Of a DNA stretch of 64,000 bases, positions 11,013 through 20,761 are shown one piece after another. Origin of the DNA: Symsagittifera roscoffensis (Eukaryota > Xenacoelomorpha > Acoela > Convolutidae); NCBI RefSeq assembly GCF_963678635.1, contig NC_087071.1:19531613-19595612 (forward strand), given 5' to 3'. The notes under the pieces are model-generated. The model worked only from the letters and a program-made list of their open reading frames with translations, searched no databases and was not told the origin of the DNA. The position numbers were made by a program, and so were the translations under genes. The first letter of the stretch is position 1, and every line of letters begins with the position of its first letter.

Positions 11013-11904
11013 TGTGGTCAATGAGATTTGATGTTTGTCACAACGGGTTTCGCAGTACTAATACAGACTATTGTGAGAATTTAATTCGCCCAAAAAGAAG
11101 TTGAATGGATCACTGCAGTCTAATATATCTATGTTTACCTTGATAAGTACTTTGGGTGTGAGCATGCGAATCTGACCATAGAGTAGTCCCCCACTTTGAC
11201 AGAGTAGTCTTAGGCGAGGAGAATATTCCGACAGGCCAGATCTCTGTGGAACAGACCTTTCGACGACAGATGACTCTAAAATTAAAAAAAGTAATATTCA
11301 GTCAATTTCGTTGAAACTATAACACGAGTCTTGTAGCAATTGTGATAAATTATCACTTGGAGTATTGGTTTTCAGTTCCGCGATCAAGCTCAATAAAACC
11401 ACAAACTATTAGCATGGATTACAAATTATAGCGCAACACCGAACTATTAGACTCCGAGCAGCTTTTGATTAATTTTTATTCGTCGATACAACTTAATGTA
11501 CTTGGAAATTTACATTGGATTTTCTCAAAATGAGAATTTATAATTTTTTCTTCACTTTTAAAAAATCGTTATGGGTAAAACAATTCTGGTCAACTAAAAA
11601 AAACTACGAAACTCACCATAGCGAGACATATCTGTTGGGCGAATGACCCAACATGCCATTGGAGGGGGGCACGAAGTCATCCTGCTGCTTACTTCTGTTG
11701 CTCCACAGACCCTGTGAGCGGGGGAGGGTGCGCAGGGTGCTGAAGTTGGGGGAACTCTACAGACTGTATTCGCTCTCATTTGAGTCCTGAAGTGAAGATG
11801 GAAAACATAGTGAGATGTCGTTTCATCAGGATAATGACTAGTTGTTTGGTATAAAGTAAAAAAGTCATTCCTAAGACGCTGAGTAAGAGAAAAGTATTTT
11901 TGGT

Positions 11905-12175
11905 GTTCTTAAACCGCTCAAAACCATTCAAATCTTGCGCGGTTTTTGAGCGGTTGTTTTAGATAAACCGCTCAAAAACCGCTCACACCGCTCATTTTGA
12001 AGCAAAATTTTGAGCGTAATTGTTTAAAAAAACCGCTCAAATCTTGCGCGGTTTTTGAGCGGTTTTTTAAGATAAACCGTTCAAAAACTGCTCAAACCGC
12101 TCATTTTGAAGCAAGATTTTGAGCATAATTGTCTAAAAAAACCGCTCAAACCGCTCAAATTTTACATATTTTCCA
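11905..12175. repeat. CCGCTCAAA / GAGCGGTTT repeat cluster
   Basis: Words accgctcaaa and ttgagcggtttt alternate in both orientations. They build two to three diverged ~100-bp units (caaatcttgcgcggtttttg, then accgctcattttgaagcaa, then attttgagcgtaattgtct). The internal inverted words would fold into hairpins. Related copies are at 35290-35460 and 35640-35730. It lies just 5' of the recognised kinase exons. Confidence 0.75.
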
Positions 12176-12309
12176 GTGGTTATTTTGCTCGAGCATTTGA
12201 AAAAAGTCGCTCACATTGTTTTTGGTCAAGACATCGAAAAAAATATTACTTGATTTGAGAACAGTTAAGATCTTTTTCAAATTGTAGATAGTATTTCAAC
12301 TGCATCTTA

Positions 12310-12630
12310 GCGTGGGTTGACCAATATGCTTATCCTACAATTTCCGTAAATGAAAAAAAGCTACAATTTTTTAGTTTCATAGACTCAGAAAATTGTAAAA
12401 AAAAAACTTTAGGATAAGCGTTTTTTCATATATAGAAATTGTAGAAAAAACTTTTTTTTCATTTATGGAAATTGTAGGATAAACATTTTTTCATATATGG
12501 AAATTGAAGGATATACATTTTTTTATAAATGGAAATTGTAATATAAGCATTTTATCATAAATGGAAATTGTACGATAAGCATTTTTTCATATATGGAAAC
12601 TGTAAGATAAGAATTTTTTGGAAACTCAAA
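12310..12630. repeat. ~36-bp tandem repeat, about 6-7 units
   Basis: The repeated unit is approximately atatggaaattgtaggataa followed by gcattttttcat, diverged between copies. The first unit is in reverse orientation (atgcttatcctacaatttcc) and follows gtgggttgaccaa. That word also starts inverted-repeat elements at 30.28 kb and 59.2 kb. Confidence 0.75.
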
Positions 12631-12639
12631 TGAGGCTCA

Positions 12640-13048
12640 ATTAGCGTTTAAACTTACCCATAAAACGTGCAATCTCTGAACAGAGAAGAAAACCAACAGA
12701 AAAATCAGAGGGTTTTAGAGGTTGGAACCTCGAATTCTTCATTTTCTGTAGGCAAATCTCCTCAACTCTTGAGAGAGCAGAAATTTCCTAAGCCTACTCC
12801 TAGATGAACCAAAACCATAAGGGAGGAGTTGTCTCAAACGCCAAAAAACCTGTTTTCCTGATGGAAACATTCTCCAAGCATACATACTCCAGTTGTGATC
12901 CGCAAGTTATGTCATCAGCATTAATTCATTTCCTCTAAAAAACAAAATTTTACACGTGCGAGAAAACAGAAAACATTCAACACATACGTAATTAATGTTC
13001 ATTGATATGATTTTTGATCCAAATTCAGAACTACTCGAATGAAAAAAT
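12640..13048. other. Intergenic sequence
   Basis: No supported gene. On the minus strand a cttctctgttcag acceptor-like and a gtaagt donor-like site near 12670-12700 flank only about 18 bases, so I do not call an exon. Confidence 0.3.
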
Positions 13049-13250
13049 ATCAACTTTTAAGGCCACGATCGGAATCATATATAAGATTACTGGGTCAGAA
13101 GTCAGCTAAGCGACGGCGCTCAGAAGCAGAATACTGCACTGATTTACAATGTAAAATAGGGCAGTATTGTGCTTCTCGGCGCCATCGATTGGCTGACTTC
13201 TGACCCAGTCATCTCATATAAGATTCCGATGGTGGCCTTAGAAGTTGACA
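13049..13250. repeat. Long imperfect hairpin (~90-bp arms)
   Basis: The left arm begins atcaacttttaaggccac and runs through atcggaatcat, actgggtcagaagtcagc and gaagcagaatactgc. The right arm is its reverse complement (gcagtattgtgcttctc, then gctgacttctgacccagt, then gattccgatggtggcctta, ending gaagttgaca). The loop is about 20 bases. It is either a small MITE or foldback element, or a locus able to give a long hairpin RNA. Confidence 0.85.
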
Positions 13251-13279
13251 TTTCTGCATAGGTCAGATTGTACTAATAG

Positions 13280-13455
13280 ATCGGCTTGCACCAAACTTTC
13301 ACTAATATGATGGCTTGCACCAAACTTTCATTAATAAAATGGCTTGCACCAAACTTTCACTAACAGAATGGCTTGCACCAAATTTTCACTAATATAATGA
13401 TTTGCACCAAACTTTCACTGATGAAATGGTTTGCACCAAACTTTCACTAAAAAAA
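13280..13455. repeat. 29-bp tandem repeat, six units
   Basis: Six near-identical copies of ggcttgcaccaaactttcac plus aataaaat, with point differences. A stray related motif (aatgacttgcaccagacc) occurs at about 13825. Confidence 0.9.
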
Positions 13456-14018
13456 TTTATCGATTAATTGCAGTGCTTCCACTTTCTTATGTTACTTAAG
13501 AAAAAAATCATGAGTCACAAATGCTTTGAAGTTTTCAGAACTGATCAATGATAAATCACGACCGAAACTACATCTTTAGTTGGGAAAAACTGGCAGACTT
13601 ATCTTCACATGCAAGTTGGATCATAATTCAAAAATTAGTAATTTAAAAAACTGACGACATAACCTAACTTCACTTGATCTAGCGCTTTTAGAGAAATTCA
13701 GTCAGATTATAGAAAAAATTGTGGCATCGTCACGTCAATCAGCAAAAAACACATGTTGGATTTGCGCCAATTTTTCAAAACATTTTGCCAGCTGTTTCAA
13801 AAGCATTTTCCGGCTATCACTAAAATGACTTGCACCAGACCTAATTTTTAACGTAGTTTTATTTTATATTTCGAGTTATGAAGTCTCCAAAAATTTTTTT
13901 CGATCCGTTAAAATTTGATAGCATGCTTATATGTTATGATCTTACTTGGATTAAAACAGCGTTAAAAGATAAAAATCTTTTCAAAAAAAGGAAACGAGAA
14001 CCTGTTACAATAATAGTT
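13456..14018. other. Intergenic sequence 3' of the SGNH gene
   Basis: AT-rich with no supported gene. Presumed to contain the 3' untranslated region of the minus-strand hydrolase gene. Confidence 0.3.
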
Positions 14019-14595
14019 TCAATCAAAATTATTGAAAATTCGGCACCATTTTAGTACAAAATGAGACATATGGTTTTGTCCGAGATCATTCAGATGGGCA
14101 CCATCTTCTAGAAGGAAGTCTTCCAATTTGAAACACGCAGGCGAGGCATATTTTTTCGGATATAGCCTTCTAAGTTTGTTGTTGACCCGTTTGACCGGAT
14201 TTTCCCATGTATTTTCAGAGTGATTGAACAGTATTGGGTGATCTCGCCGAGGCAAAAACCCGCAAATTTTGGAATTCACATCTTTCCTTAGTGCATTTTT
14301 GAACATTTTTATATTGTGAAGGATTTCTTCATCCGTTTTGCTGTTTATGTCATTGTTTCCAACAATAATAAGAATACATTCGTAGTGATTGACCTGCTCG
14401 GTCAGAAACCGCAGTTTCATAGTGATACAGCCTCCACGGGCGTCAATTATAGGTCTGAACAAAAAACTCAATTTGGTCCGATCGTTTGAACAATCATTAT
14501 AATTTGGACCACTTACCCATTTCCTTCGATTTGAGAATAATTACTCATGAATGAGCCGCTTCGGCGAAGGTTCGAATCGCCAATTTTTATTTCAT
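14019..14595 (-). CDS. SGNH/GDSL-type hydrolase, last two exons
   Basis: Two minus-strand exons (14595-14517 and 14454-14019) are joined by a 62-base intron with GT/AG ends, and the phase fits. All four SGNH signature residues are visible in order: Ser in IGDSNLRRSG (block I), Gly in DARGG (block II), Asn in VGNNDIN (block III), and Asp/His in DGAHLNDLGQ (block V). Such proteins are esterases or lipases of alpha/beta/alpha fold. In invertebrates they are also found as single-domain expanded families and inside some LINE ORF1 proteins. Exon one starts after a ttttag acceptor in mid-codon, so at least one more exon lies upstream and the true start is unknown. The about 170 residues seen cover a whole SGNH core. 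No stops or frameshifts occur. The substrate cannot be inferred. Confidence 0.75.
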
Positions 14596-15150
14596 CTAAA
14601 ATTTATTTTAAAATTTCAATAAGGCAATTGCAACTTCTGATTATAGTTTAAAACTTTCTTAGCACAGCATCTTTTTCATGAAAAATACCATTAAGCGTTG
14701 AAAACCACTTTTGGATGCATTAAAAATTTCCACGAAAAGCTTCTTTTGAAAAAAGTTAATAAAATTTATGAATAGACTTTTTCAATGCATCTCATGGAAC
14801 CATTCAACATTTGCGCCTGGCTGATTAAATTTACATAAGAATCAGAAGAAAAACCGAATCTTACCTCTACACTAGTTCACAACTTGAAAACAAATGAGCA
14901 TTCTCTGCTGATTTGAAACCATAGCACACACGGAGCAGACACCGCCGGAAAAATGTAAACGAACCGTAGAAAACAGTTGAACAAAAACTTCAAAAAAGCA
15001 ATCAATTAAGGTCCACAAAAGGTAACAAGTTTAGACAAGGCATTCACTTATGATCAACAAATTTCACGACAAAAACTAGCGATTTCTCAGTTTTGTTTTC
15101 TATGAGGACCACTTATTCATTTCACTAACTTTCACTCATTGCGTTTGCTC
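14596..15150. other. 5' region of the SGNH gene
   Basis: No coding exon recognised. A minus-strand donor-like gtaagatt near 14860 ends a stretch with stops in all frames, which would suit a 5' untranslated exon. That is speculative. Confidence 0.25.
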
Positions 15151-15159
15151 TGTTGACAT

Positions 15160-17110
15160 TACTTGGACAAAGTTTTCAAATTTCAGATCGCTGTCATCAG
15201 AGAGGCCGTATCTAATAGGTTAATGCAGGGTCACATACGCGTACTTCTCTATACTGTCCTCAAAAGTTACGAAGTACTCAATTTGGCCAAAAAGCATAGC
15301 ACCATTGGCTCTAAAGCAATTATTACTATTTGGACCTCTCGGATTTTGTTTGTAGCAACGAGAGTCGAAAACCCAATGCGCCACTTTGCAGCGAGACTCA
15401 ATCATAGAGATTACGAGCAGTTAAAACCTGAACTGTTTCAAGTAAATCAGTGTCAGTTTCTTTCAGTTGAGCGGAGTTGTTTCAATAAGTCCAACTTTCT
15501 GCCAAGTCTGTCGCATCGTCTTATTCTGTAGAAGCTTGAAGGAGTTGATGATACTCCAGGTAACGTCTGCAAATTATTTGACAAAATTCATGTGACCCAG
15601 ATGCGAAATGGGCAAGGAAAGCATGGGCTGATTCGAAACACATTGCAGACATAACAAAGAGAGGACCGAAACGCCGCACTTCATCTGGTAAATGCTGTAA
15701 GCAATGAAAGTTTATAGTTTCACATTTCTTATCACCGAAAATATCAACTGCATCCTCTGAAAATTTATCGAGTAACTTTTCTGCTACTGTTATGTTTTTT
15801 TTTCAACTTGAGTTTCAAGAAGAATCCTCACACCGAAAAAAAGGCGCAACAAGCTCTTGTATTAAAAAGATTCCGGTTTCAAGAACTCACGAAAAACAAC
15901 TGGCGCAAGGAAGAACAAGTAATTGAAGTATTCATTCGCTTTGAACTGCGACACTTCGGAGAGAACTCTTGGCTGTCAACCGTGCTGAGATAATTCAACA
16001 GGAACTGCGACATGGTACATAATATCGTCAATTTCAACCCTCTCTTTTTTTCAGCAACTTCATGTGTCTTGCCAATAGACTAGCATAGACGCCAATTAAA
16101 ACGCAATGCATATAATCAACTGGTGCTGACAACGCCAATCCAGGAACAACACAACTAAAAGCGCTTCTACCTTTAACACCTACCATATTTACTTTTTGGT
16201 TGCCTTGTTGCATGAAATTTTCGGCTTTTTCTACCAGATTTTCATGGTACATTGGCTCTCTTATTTGCCGCTTTACCCGATAAACTTCGTCATTAAGCCT
16301 GATGTTGAGGGGATAGTATGAGTGCGTTTAGCCATAAGTGACTCCAGGATGGGGACAATACTGGCAACCGTAGTACCTGTTATGCTGGTACATATTCAAA
16401 AAATTTGACTTAGCTATGAGGTCAGCGACAATAAGCACAACATGGAACTTGAGGCAAAATAAACGTCTATTCGGCATTAGAACTGCAACCTTTCGTTGTA
16501 GCTCTTGAGTCAATTGTTTTACAATTTCTTCCCAATTAGGCTTTCCTTTGCCAACAAACAAAGCGGCCAAAGCAATATTCTTTTTAGACATCCGTAGAAT
16601 CGGAGGAAGCTGGGCAACAGAAAGCCAAATAGGGTACATTTGGTGATTGACGCTTGAGCTCACAAAAGTAACTCCGTCAGTTGATAAAATCAAGTCAATG
16701 CAGATTTCGTCTAGCTGTTCGGCAATCTGCAAAAGCTCAACAGGCATATCGGAGACTTCATCGCGACAACGACTTATTTTTTATTTAATAATGCTTAAAT
16801 TGTTTCTTTGTACAATATCCTTAAGCAGTTCTGCAAACTTCAATACGCATGTCTGACTTTCTGATGCAGGAAGAAGTTTTGCTGTTAGATCTTTGAGGTT
16901 CAGTTTAATGCTCTGCAGACTTTTAAATGCAGATGGCAGCAGATTAGGATTTGGCATAATTGTTTTTAAGAGCTTCAGTAAGTCAACTTGACAAGCATCC
17001 GAATTTTTATGATGATTGGTGAAAGCTCGGATTAGAAATTGTGCATTTTTGGATCCAACTCTGCAACTGGGGTATTAGGGAGTAAATGTGCCTCCAAGTA
17101 ATTCAAAATA
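15160..17110 (-). pseudogene. CACTA (En/Spm, tnp2-like) transposase, degenerate
   Basis: Minus-strand blocks match the animal En/Spm transposase order. An N-terminal segment (LPSAFKSLQSIKLNLKDL) is followed by LSTDGVTFVSSS, IWLSVAQLPPILRMSKKN and LFVGKGKPNWEEIVKQL. Then come NRYYGCQYCPHPG, a GVKGRSAF...PVDYMHCVLIGVYA block (16252-16034), LSEVSQFKANEYFNYLFFLA, and finally GPLFVMSAMCFESAHAFLAH with its preceding INFHCLQHLP (about 15560-15720). These transposases cut and paste elements ending in CACTA. The blocks lie in several frames, with stops near 16770, 15975 and 15875 and a shift near 17060, so no intact protein remains. Terminal CACTA inverted repeats were not found with confidence; cactaact at 15123 is only a candidate. 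Upstream on the same strand is a SET-domain frame. Confidence 0.85.
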
Positions 17111-17329
17111 ATTTTCCTCCAGAACTGGCCGGCGCTGCTTGAATTCGTAACTCAAAAAATTTGTTTTTTCAGCAGAATTTGGTGTTGAAGCGCCCACGAA
17201 TGGTTAACTCGGAAACCTGCAACATTCAGGCGGACCAGGCATAGACGCGTTTGGCAAAGGCGAGCTTGTCGCGAGAAGGTGACTTGCAGATTCTAGATCT
17301 TTCAAATAATCTGTATCAGAGTCTTCAGG

Positions 17330-17476
17330 TTCCTGCGCAACTAACACCTGTGAGTTGTCGGTGAGTCAAAAACGTTTTCACACTGCACCTGATCTGCAGA
17401 TGAAGTTAACAGATCAGCCTCATCAAAATCGCCAATTAATATATCGCTACAATCGTTAATTCCTTTCATCATATCT
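17330..17476 (-). pseudogene. Acidic linker between SET/linker frame and transposase
   Basis: The minus strand reads KNRAYKDMMKGINDCSD, then an Asp/Glu-rich stretch, before a TAG near 17345. It continues the basic end of the upstream linker (EKARLRRHEKNRAYKD) in a shifted frame. This supports one long ancestral coding region joining the linker to the transposase. Confidence 0.45.
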
Positions 17477-17920
17477 TTATAAGCTCGATTTTTTTCGTGC
17501 CGACGCAAGCGTGCTTTTTCCTAGCTGTAAGATCCTCTTGCAATAATTCAGCCACTTACTAGTGCTTTGCAGATCTATATCAGCAAAGTTTTTATGATCT
17601 CCATCTTGATACTTTGCTGGAGAACGATCTTCTTGTAGTGTTTCGGCCACTGGCGAAAATTCGTTGCGAGTTTTGTGCAATGCCATATTATCCATAATTT
17701 CATGCCCTCTACCCTGGGATGGTTCTAATGACATAGGAACTTCAGGTTGACTGTCAGCTATAATTTCCGCATTTTCATTAATTGGTACAGGTGTTTGCAG
17801 TACAGGTTGTTGCAATTCTAATGCAGCTCTCTCTCTCTCTCTCACACACTGAACAAGTTCGGCATTTGCACTCATGATTTGAGAAGAAATCGTCACTATA
17901 CTGTACCAAAACTTCATCAT
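17477..17920 (-). pseudogene. Linker region downstream of the SET domain
   Basis: Minus-strand open frame of 147 codons. It overlaps the SET frame by about 140 bases in a different phase. The stretch after the CT microsatellite (17826-17851) reads ELQQPVLQTPVPINENAE, then a Pro/Glu/Ser-rich low-complexity linker, then WLNYCKRILQLGK. Upstream of the microsatellite this frame looks non-coding. A slip in the (CT)n run, which encodes alternating Arg-Glu, therefore probably broke one frame that once ran from SET into this linker. Confidence 0.5.
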
Positions 17921-18353
17921 TGGTTTTCAATTTTTTCAAAGTACGAAGTCGGACTAAAGTTTTGTCGAGTGACGAGAAGTCATACTCACAATTCGGTTCA
18001 CAATCTGAATTAATGAAACGAATAGGTCCCAGCATTAAATATGCTGTTTCTCTATCAGAGACTTTGTATATCACCGAAAGGTAAGTGAAGTCCTCTGGAA
18101 TGATCCGGAGGATGCCTTTTGGTCCATTTGGTAGAACAATTTGCCCTGGTATCGATTCTGTTCCACTATAAATCAGTTTATAACCCCCGTTATTGTCATG
18201 CTTTATTGCAAAAGAATCTTTGATTGACTCGTAAAGGTATCGTACATTATTGTAAGCACTTTCCCACACTACTTTTTCCGCAAGAAGCTTCTGAAAATTC
18301 CACTCTATTTTCAGCGGTACGACAACTCGAGCTTTCCTAGAGCCGCACTCCAC
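17778..18353 (-). CDS. SET-domain protein (Suv4-20-like), associated with CACTA transposase
   Basis: About 190 codons on the minus strand. At residues 105-122 is LMLGPIRFINSDCEPNC, the SAM-binding pseudoknot motif of SET methyltransferases. At 147-157 is DEVLVQYSDDFF with the conserved Tyr, and at 162-167 is CKCRTC, resembling a post-SET zinc site. The LGP...INxDC...NC pattern is closest to Suv4-20 (H4K20) enzymes, where the motif has NHDC; here His is replaced by Ser, which may weaken catalysis. SET proteins transfer methyl groups to histone Lys. The first codon of this span is GTG. The frame reads open about 16 codons further upstream to a TAG, where tgattag could be a splice acceptor, so the real start is unknown. 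It lies head-to-tail with the transposase. Confidence 0.7.
   Translation of the reverse strand: MECGSRKARVVVPLKIEWNFQKLLAEKVVWESAYNNVRYLYESIKDSFAIKHDNNGGYKLIYSGTESIPGQIVLPNGPKGILRIIPEDFTYLSVIYKVSDRETAYLMLGPIRFINSDCEPNCEYDFSSLDKTLVRLRTLKKLKTNDEVLVQYSDDFFSNHECKCRTCSVCERERESCIRIATTCTANTCTN
17826..17851. repeat. (CT)n microsatellite in coding sequence
   Basis: ctctctctctctctctctc with flanking ctctca lies at the SET to linker transition. Its length sets the reading frame downstream, so slippage here explains the frame change. Confidence 0.8.
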
Positions 18354-18419
18354 AAAATTTCGTACCGCTTGGGCGTCGCATTGGGCGAGAACACACTAAT
18401 CAGCGCCAGACGGTAGGCC

Positions 18420-19110
18420 CCTGGAGCAAAATTGAAACAATCAAAGCAGAAGGAAACCACAAAAATCAGGAAAAGCAATGGTCATTTTGCTATCAAACTC
18501 AATAAAGGCATAAAACAAGATTTCAAATTAGACACGATGCGGAAAAAACTAAGACAGACGCATGCTGAGCCAGAAAAAAAAATGAGTAAAAAACATCAGA
18601 CAGCTTACCTTATCCTCTGGGCAATCCTTAAATCAGACAGTTTATCGAAACCTCATAAATTTGGCGTGTGAAACAACTCGGGCGAAGAAAAACTATCGCA
18701 TCAGATGTTTGGCGTAAAAACGTCTACGAGAAATAGTTGGTCCCAAAAAAGTGATTTCCAAAATCGCATTAGATGTTTGTTTCAAAAAAAATTGAATAAA
18801 GTGATTCAAAACATTTCACACGCGGAAACAAAATACCGATAGGATAGCTTCAATTTCCATTCAATCATCAGCCATGTCAAAAAAACTGTCCATGAAAAAC
18901 TCAAAATCCATGTGCAAGTGTAATTAAATTTTATCGAGGCAAGTTTTGTTTAAAAAAGTCACGCAACTTCTATGAAAATGGAAGTGAAAAGAATATTAAA
19001 TTGTCCAATAACTAAGTTTTCTCGCTCCAAACTTAAACCAAAAAGATAAATCTTTTAAAAAACTCAGCTCAAAAGATCAGTTAACCGAGTTTTTCAAATC
19101 AGAACAATTC
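18420..19110. other. Intergenic sequence, no gene supported
   Basis: AT-rich. A plus-strand Lys-rich frame of 79 codons (18432-18671) has composition typical of random A-rich DNA and no recognisable motif. Confidence 0.3.
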
Positions 19111-19490
19111 AGATGGATGCAATTTCAAAGGTCAACTGTATCTGATTTAACTTCGCCGCTGAAGCCTTCGACGCAACTCATAGCTGTACAAATCCGCAGC
19201 ACGCAGTGCATCTTCTTGCTATTCTTTTTTCTCAAACCGTGCTTTGATTCCCTCTTGAAAAAAAATCCCGCAAGGCTTGTGGCAGTAGCTTTCGACCAGC
19301 ATTTGCTATGCTATCTTTAACTAAAAGACTATGTTGGGTCAAAACGCAGTGTTGACCCACGCCAAAAACATGTCGAGCCAACTCTCGGCCAAACTCAGCT
19401 GGTCCACTTGACATTTCATTCACAGCCACACCATACCACATTTTCGGGTTCGAACGTATAGACAATTCTGGGCAGCTCAACAAATCGGAC
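19100..19490 (-). other. Coding-like minus-strand segment, unidentified
   Basis: An 83-codon frame (19483-19232) has balanced composition unlike its surroundings: MWYGVAVNEMSSGPAEFG, then ARHVFGVGQHCVL and GRKLLPQALRDFFSRG. It reads beyond its stop for another 40 codons or so with one or two stops. The layout faintly recalls a BEN domain, but I cannot confirm this. It lies about 0.9 kb upstream of the SET frame on the same strand and could be a further ORF of the same transposon or an unrelated exon. Confidence 0.35.
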
Positions 19491-19724
19491 CTAAAGAAAG
19501 CTTTAGCATAAGCTTTAATTGACTGCAGTTGTTTTTCAAAAAACTTAACCGTACGATGGAAAAAAGAAACTCAATTTCTTGTACATATTCTTTTTTCCTT
19601 AACGCGAAAAGTTTCAACTATTTTTCTCGCCAGAAAAAATTCAAATGTTTGAACAGGACTGTCGAAGACATTTCAAAACACCAACTTTGATCCAGTGATT
19701 TCTTTTAGCCAAATAATGACATAA

Positions 19725-19955
19725 TAAGTCTTATATTATTATTATTATTCGCATGCTTGAAAAAACTCACTGATAAAATTTAAACTAGTTGAAACCAGAA
19801 ATCAGTTCCTTTTTCATGTGAGTCAAGCGATGTTTTGCCTATGACACAAAAAAAATAAAACAGAAAACAATTAATTTTGATAACTATCAGGCAAATGCCC
19901 GAATAAAAGTTATTCAAGAACTCAGTTACAACGAAAGCAAGTCGAATCTGAAAGT
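19725..19955 (+). repeat. Direct repeat A, copy 1
   Basis: Shares a ~230-bp diverged sequence with 20762-20992. Anchors are taaactagttgaaaccaga, cagttcctttttcatgtgag, gataactatcaggcaaatgc and aaagttattcaagaactcag. The copies are about 1.04 kb apart and bracket the MITE at 20293-20599. They could be ends of one element or two copies of a dispersed repeat. Confidence 0.75.
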
Positions 19956-20292
19956 ATTAGACAAACATTGATTTCCATGTTATAAAACCATAATTAATTC
20001 AAACAGACAAATAGCTAATTCATGGCGTGTAGTTAACAGTATGAGTGGAATGACAAAATGATTGAAATGTCTGGTATTCTTCAAACAAACCGAATCTTCT
20101 TTATCATTATATAAATCAAACCAAAAAGTTTTTAGGACCAGAGTTAGAAAAAAACTCAGAGCACGATCAATAAGAACGAACAATTTTGAACCGTAGGTTA
20201 GCAGCACAAAACAAAATAATTATACCAACATTTTTCATTAATTCAGTAGCATAAAGTAAAACCGTGTCTGTACAAAACAGTCCCATACAAAA

Positions 20293-20599
20293 CAGTCCCA
20301 TACAAAAGAGTCCGGAAAAGTATGAAAATGAACAAAAAAAACAGTCCAAAGCAAAACTGTTCGAAAAACATTCCCAATTAAAAATTGTTTTAACTAGCCG
20401 GCGGGCCGAGAATTGTCCTTTGTTCAACAAGCATAATGAACGAAATAGTGACCGCCGCAGTCGCGCCAACGTGTTGCGAGCTTGCCAACAGAGGGTAGGA
20501 CTTAATACAAAATTTAGAGCCGGTTATCACCGCAAAGCGGCGACGCTCGCGCAGCGCACCCACCGGCGACCTTAAACCGGACTGTTTTGTATTGGACTC
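20293..20599. mobile_element. MITE-like element with 23-bp terminal inverted repeats
   Basis: The left end cagtcccatacaaaagagtc-cgg and the right end ccg-gactgttttgtattggac-tc are inverted repeats matching at 20 of 23 positions. On the left the unit (tacaaaacagtccca) is repeated twice more from 20270. The interior, especially 20395-20575, is markedly GC-richer than the surroundings (ccggcgggccgag, ccgccgcagtcgcgcc). No transposase is encoded, so it would be mobilised in trans. No clear target duplication was identified. Confidence 0.7.
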
Positions 20600-20761
20600 A
20601 TTTTTTCCTCCGCTGCATGATTTTTGGGACTAATTTGTATATGCACCAGTAAAACACATGAAATTGAAAATGACCCAGCTTAAATAATGATTTATGCTTG
20701 AGCGAACAATCTATAATCAGTTTTATTACAAAATAAATCAGTTCACGGTGGGTAATTCAAG

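Larger units (their letters stand above)
6619..11786 (-). pseudogene. Receptor-tyrosine-kinase-like gene, five exons, with lesions
   Basis: Five minus-strand exons with AG acceptors, and GT donors on the first four, encode the back half of a tyrosine kinase domain. They are 11786-11617, 11275-11139, 10749-10672, 10220-10083 and 6841-6619, and the splice phases agree at every junction. Landmarks in order are QQICLAMSHLSSKG (helix E), HRDLACRNILLA (catalytic loop), GDYSMVR where DFG is expected, GKIPIKWMAIE, KSDVWSFGVVLYE, and CWREKPEERADFPQL. A Ser-rich tail of about 45 residues follows, to TGA. Receptor tyrosine kinases phosphorylate Tyr on partners after ligand binding. Lesions are a TAG at 11757-11759, a frameshift around 11640 within the first exon, and a TAA at 11210-11212 just after the catalytic loop. 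The N-lobe, membrane and extracellular exons were not found upstream. Retained introns mean it is not a processed copy. Unpolished sequence is an alternative explanation for the lesions. Confidence 0.8.

Noticed and set aside
2707-11786. In-frame TAA/TAG codons in otherwise good coding sequence, suggesting a genetic code with TAA/TAG as Gln
   Set aside because: The intact 353-codon GPCR exon uses only CAA/CAG at all its Gln positions and contains no internal TAA/TAG. The affected genes also carry frameshifts. Decay or sequence error is simpler.
12670-12700. Micro-exon of the kinase gene (EIARFM-like residues between acceptor and donor words)
   Set aside because: Only about 18 bases long. Its position is upstream of the helix E exon although the residues would belong next to it, so it is probably chance.
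15123-15127. CACTA terminal motif of the transposon
   Set aside because: A single five-base match without a matching inverted end near 18.4 kb is not evidence for a terminus.
15163-15531. Plus-strand 122-codon frame
   Set aside because: It overlaps the 3' end of the minus-strand transposase and shows no motif; most likely a shadow frame.
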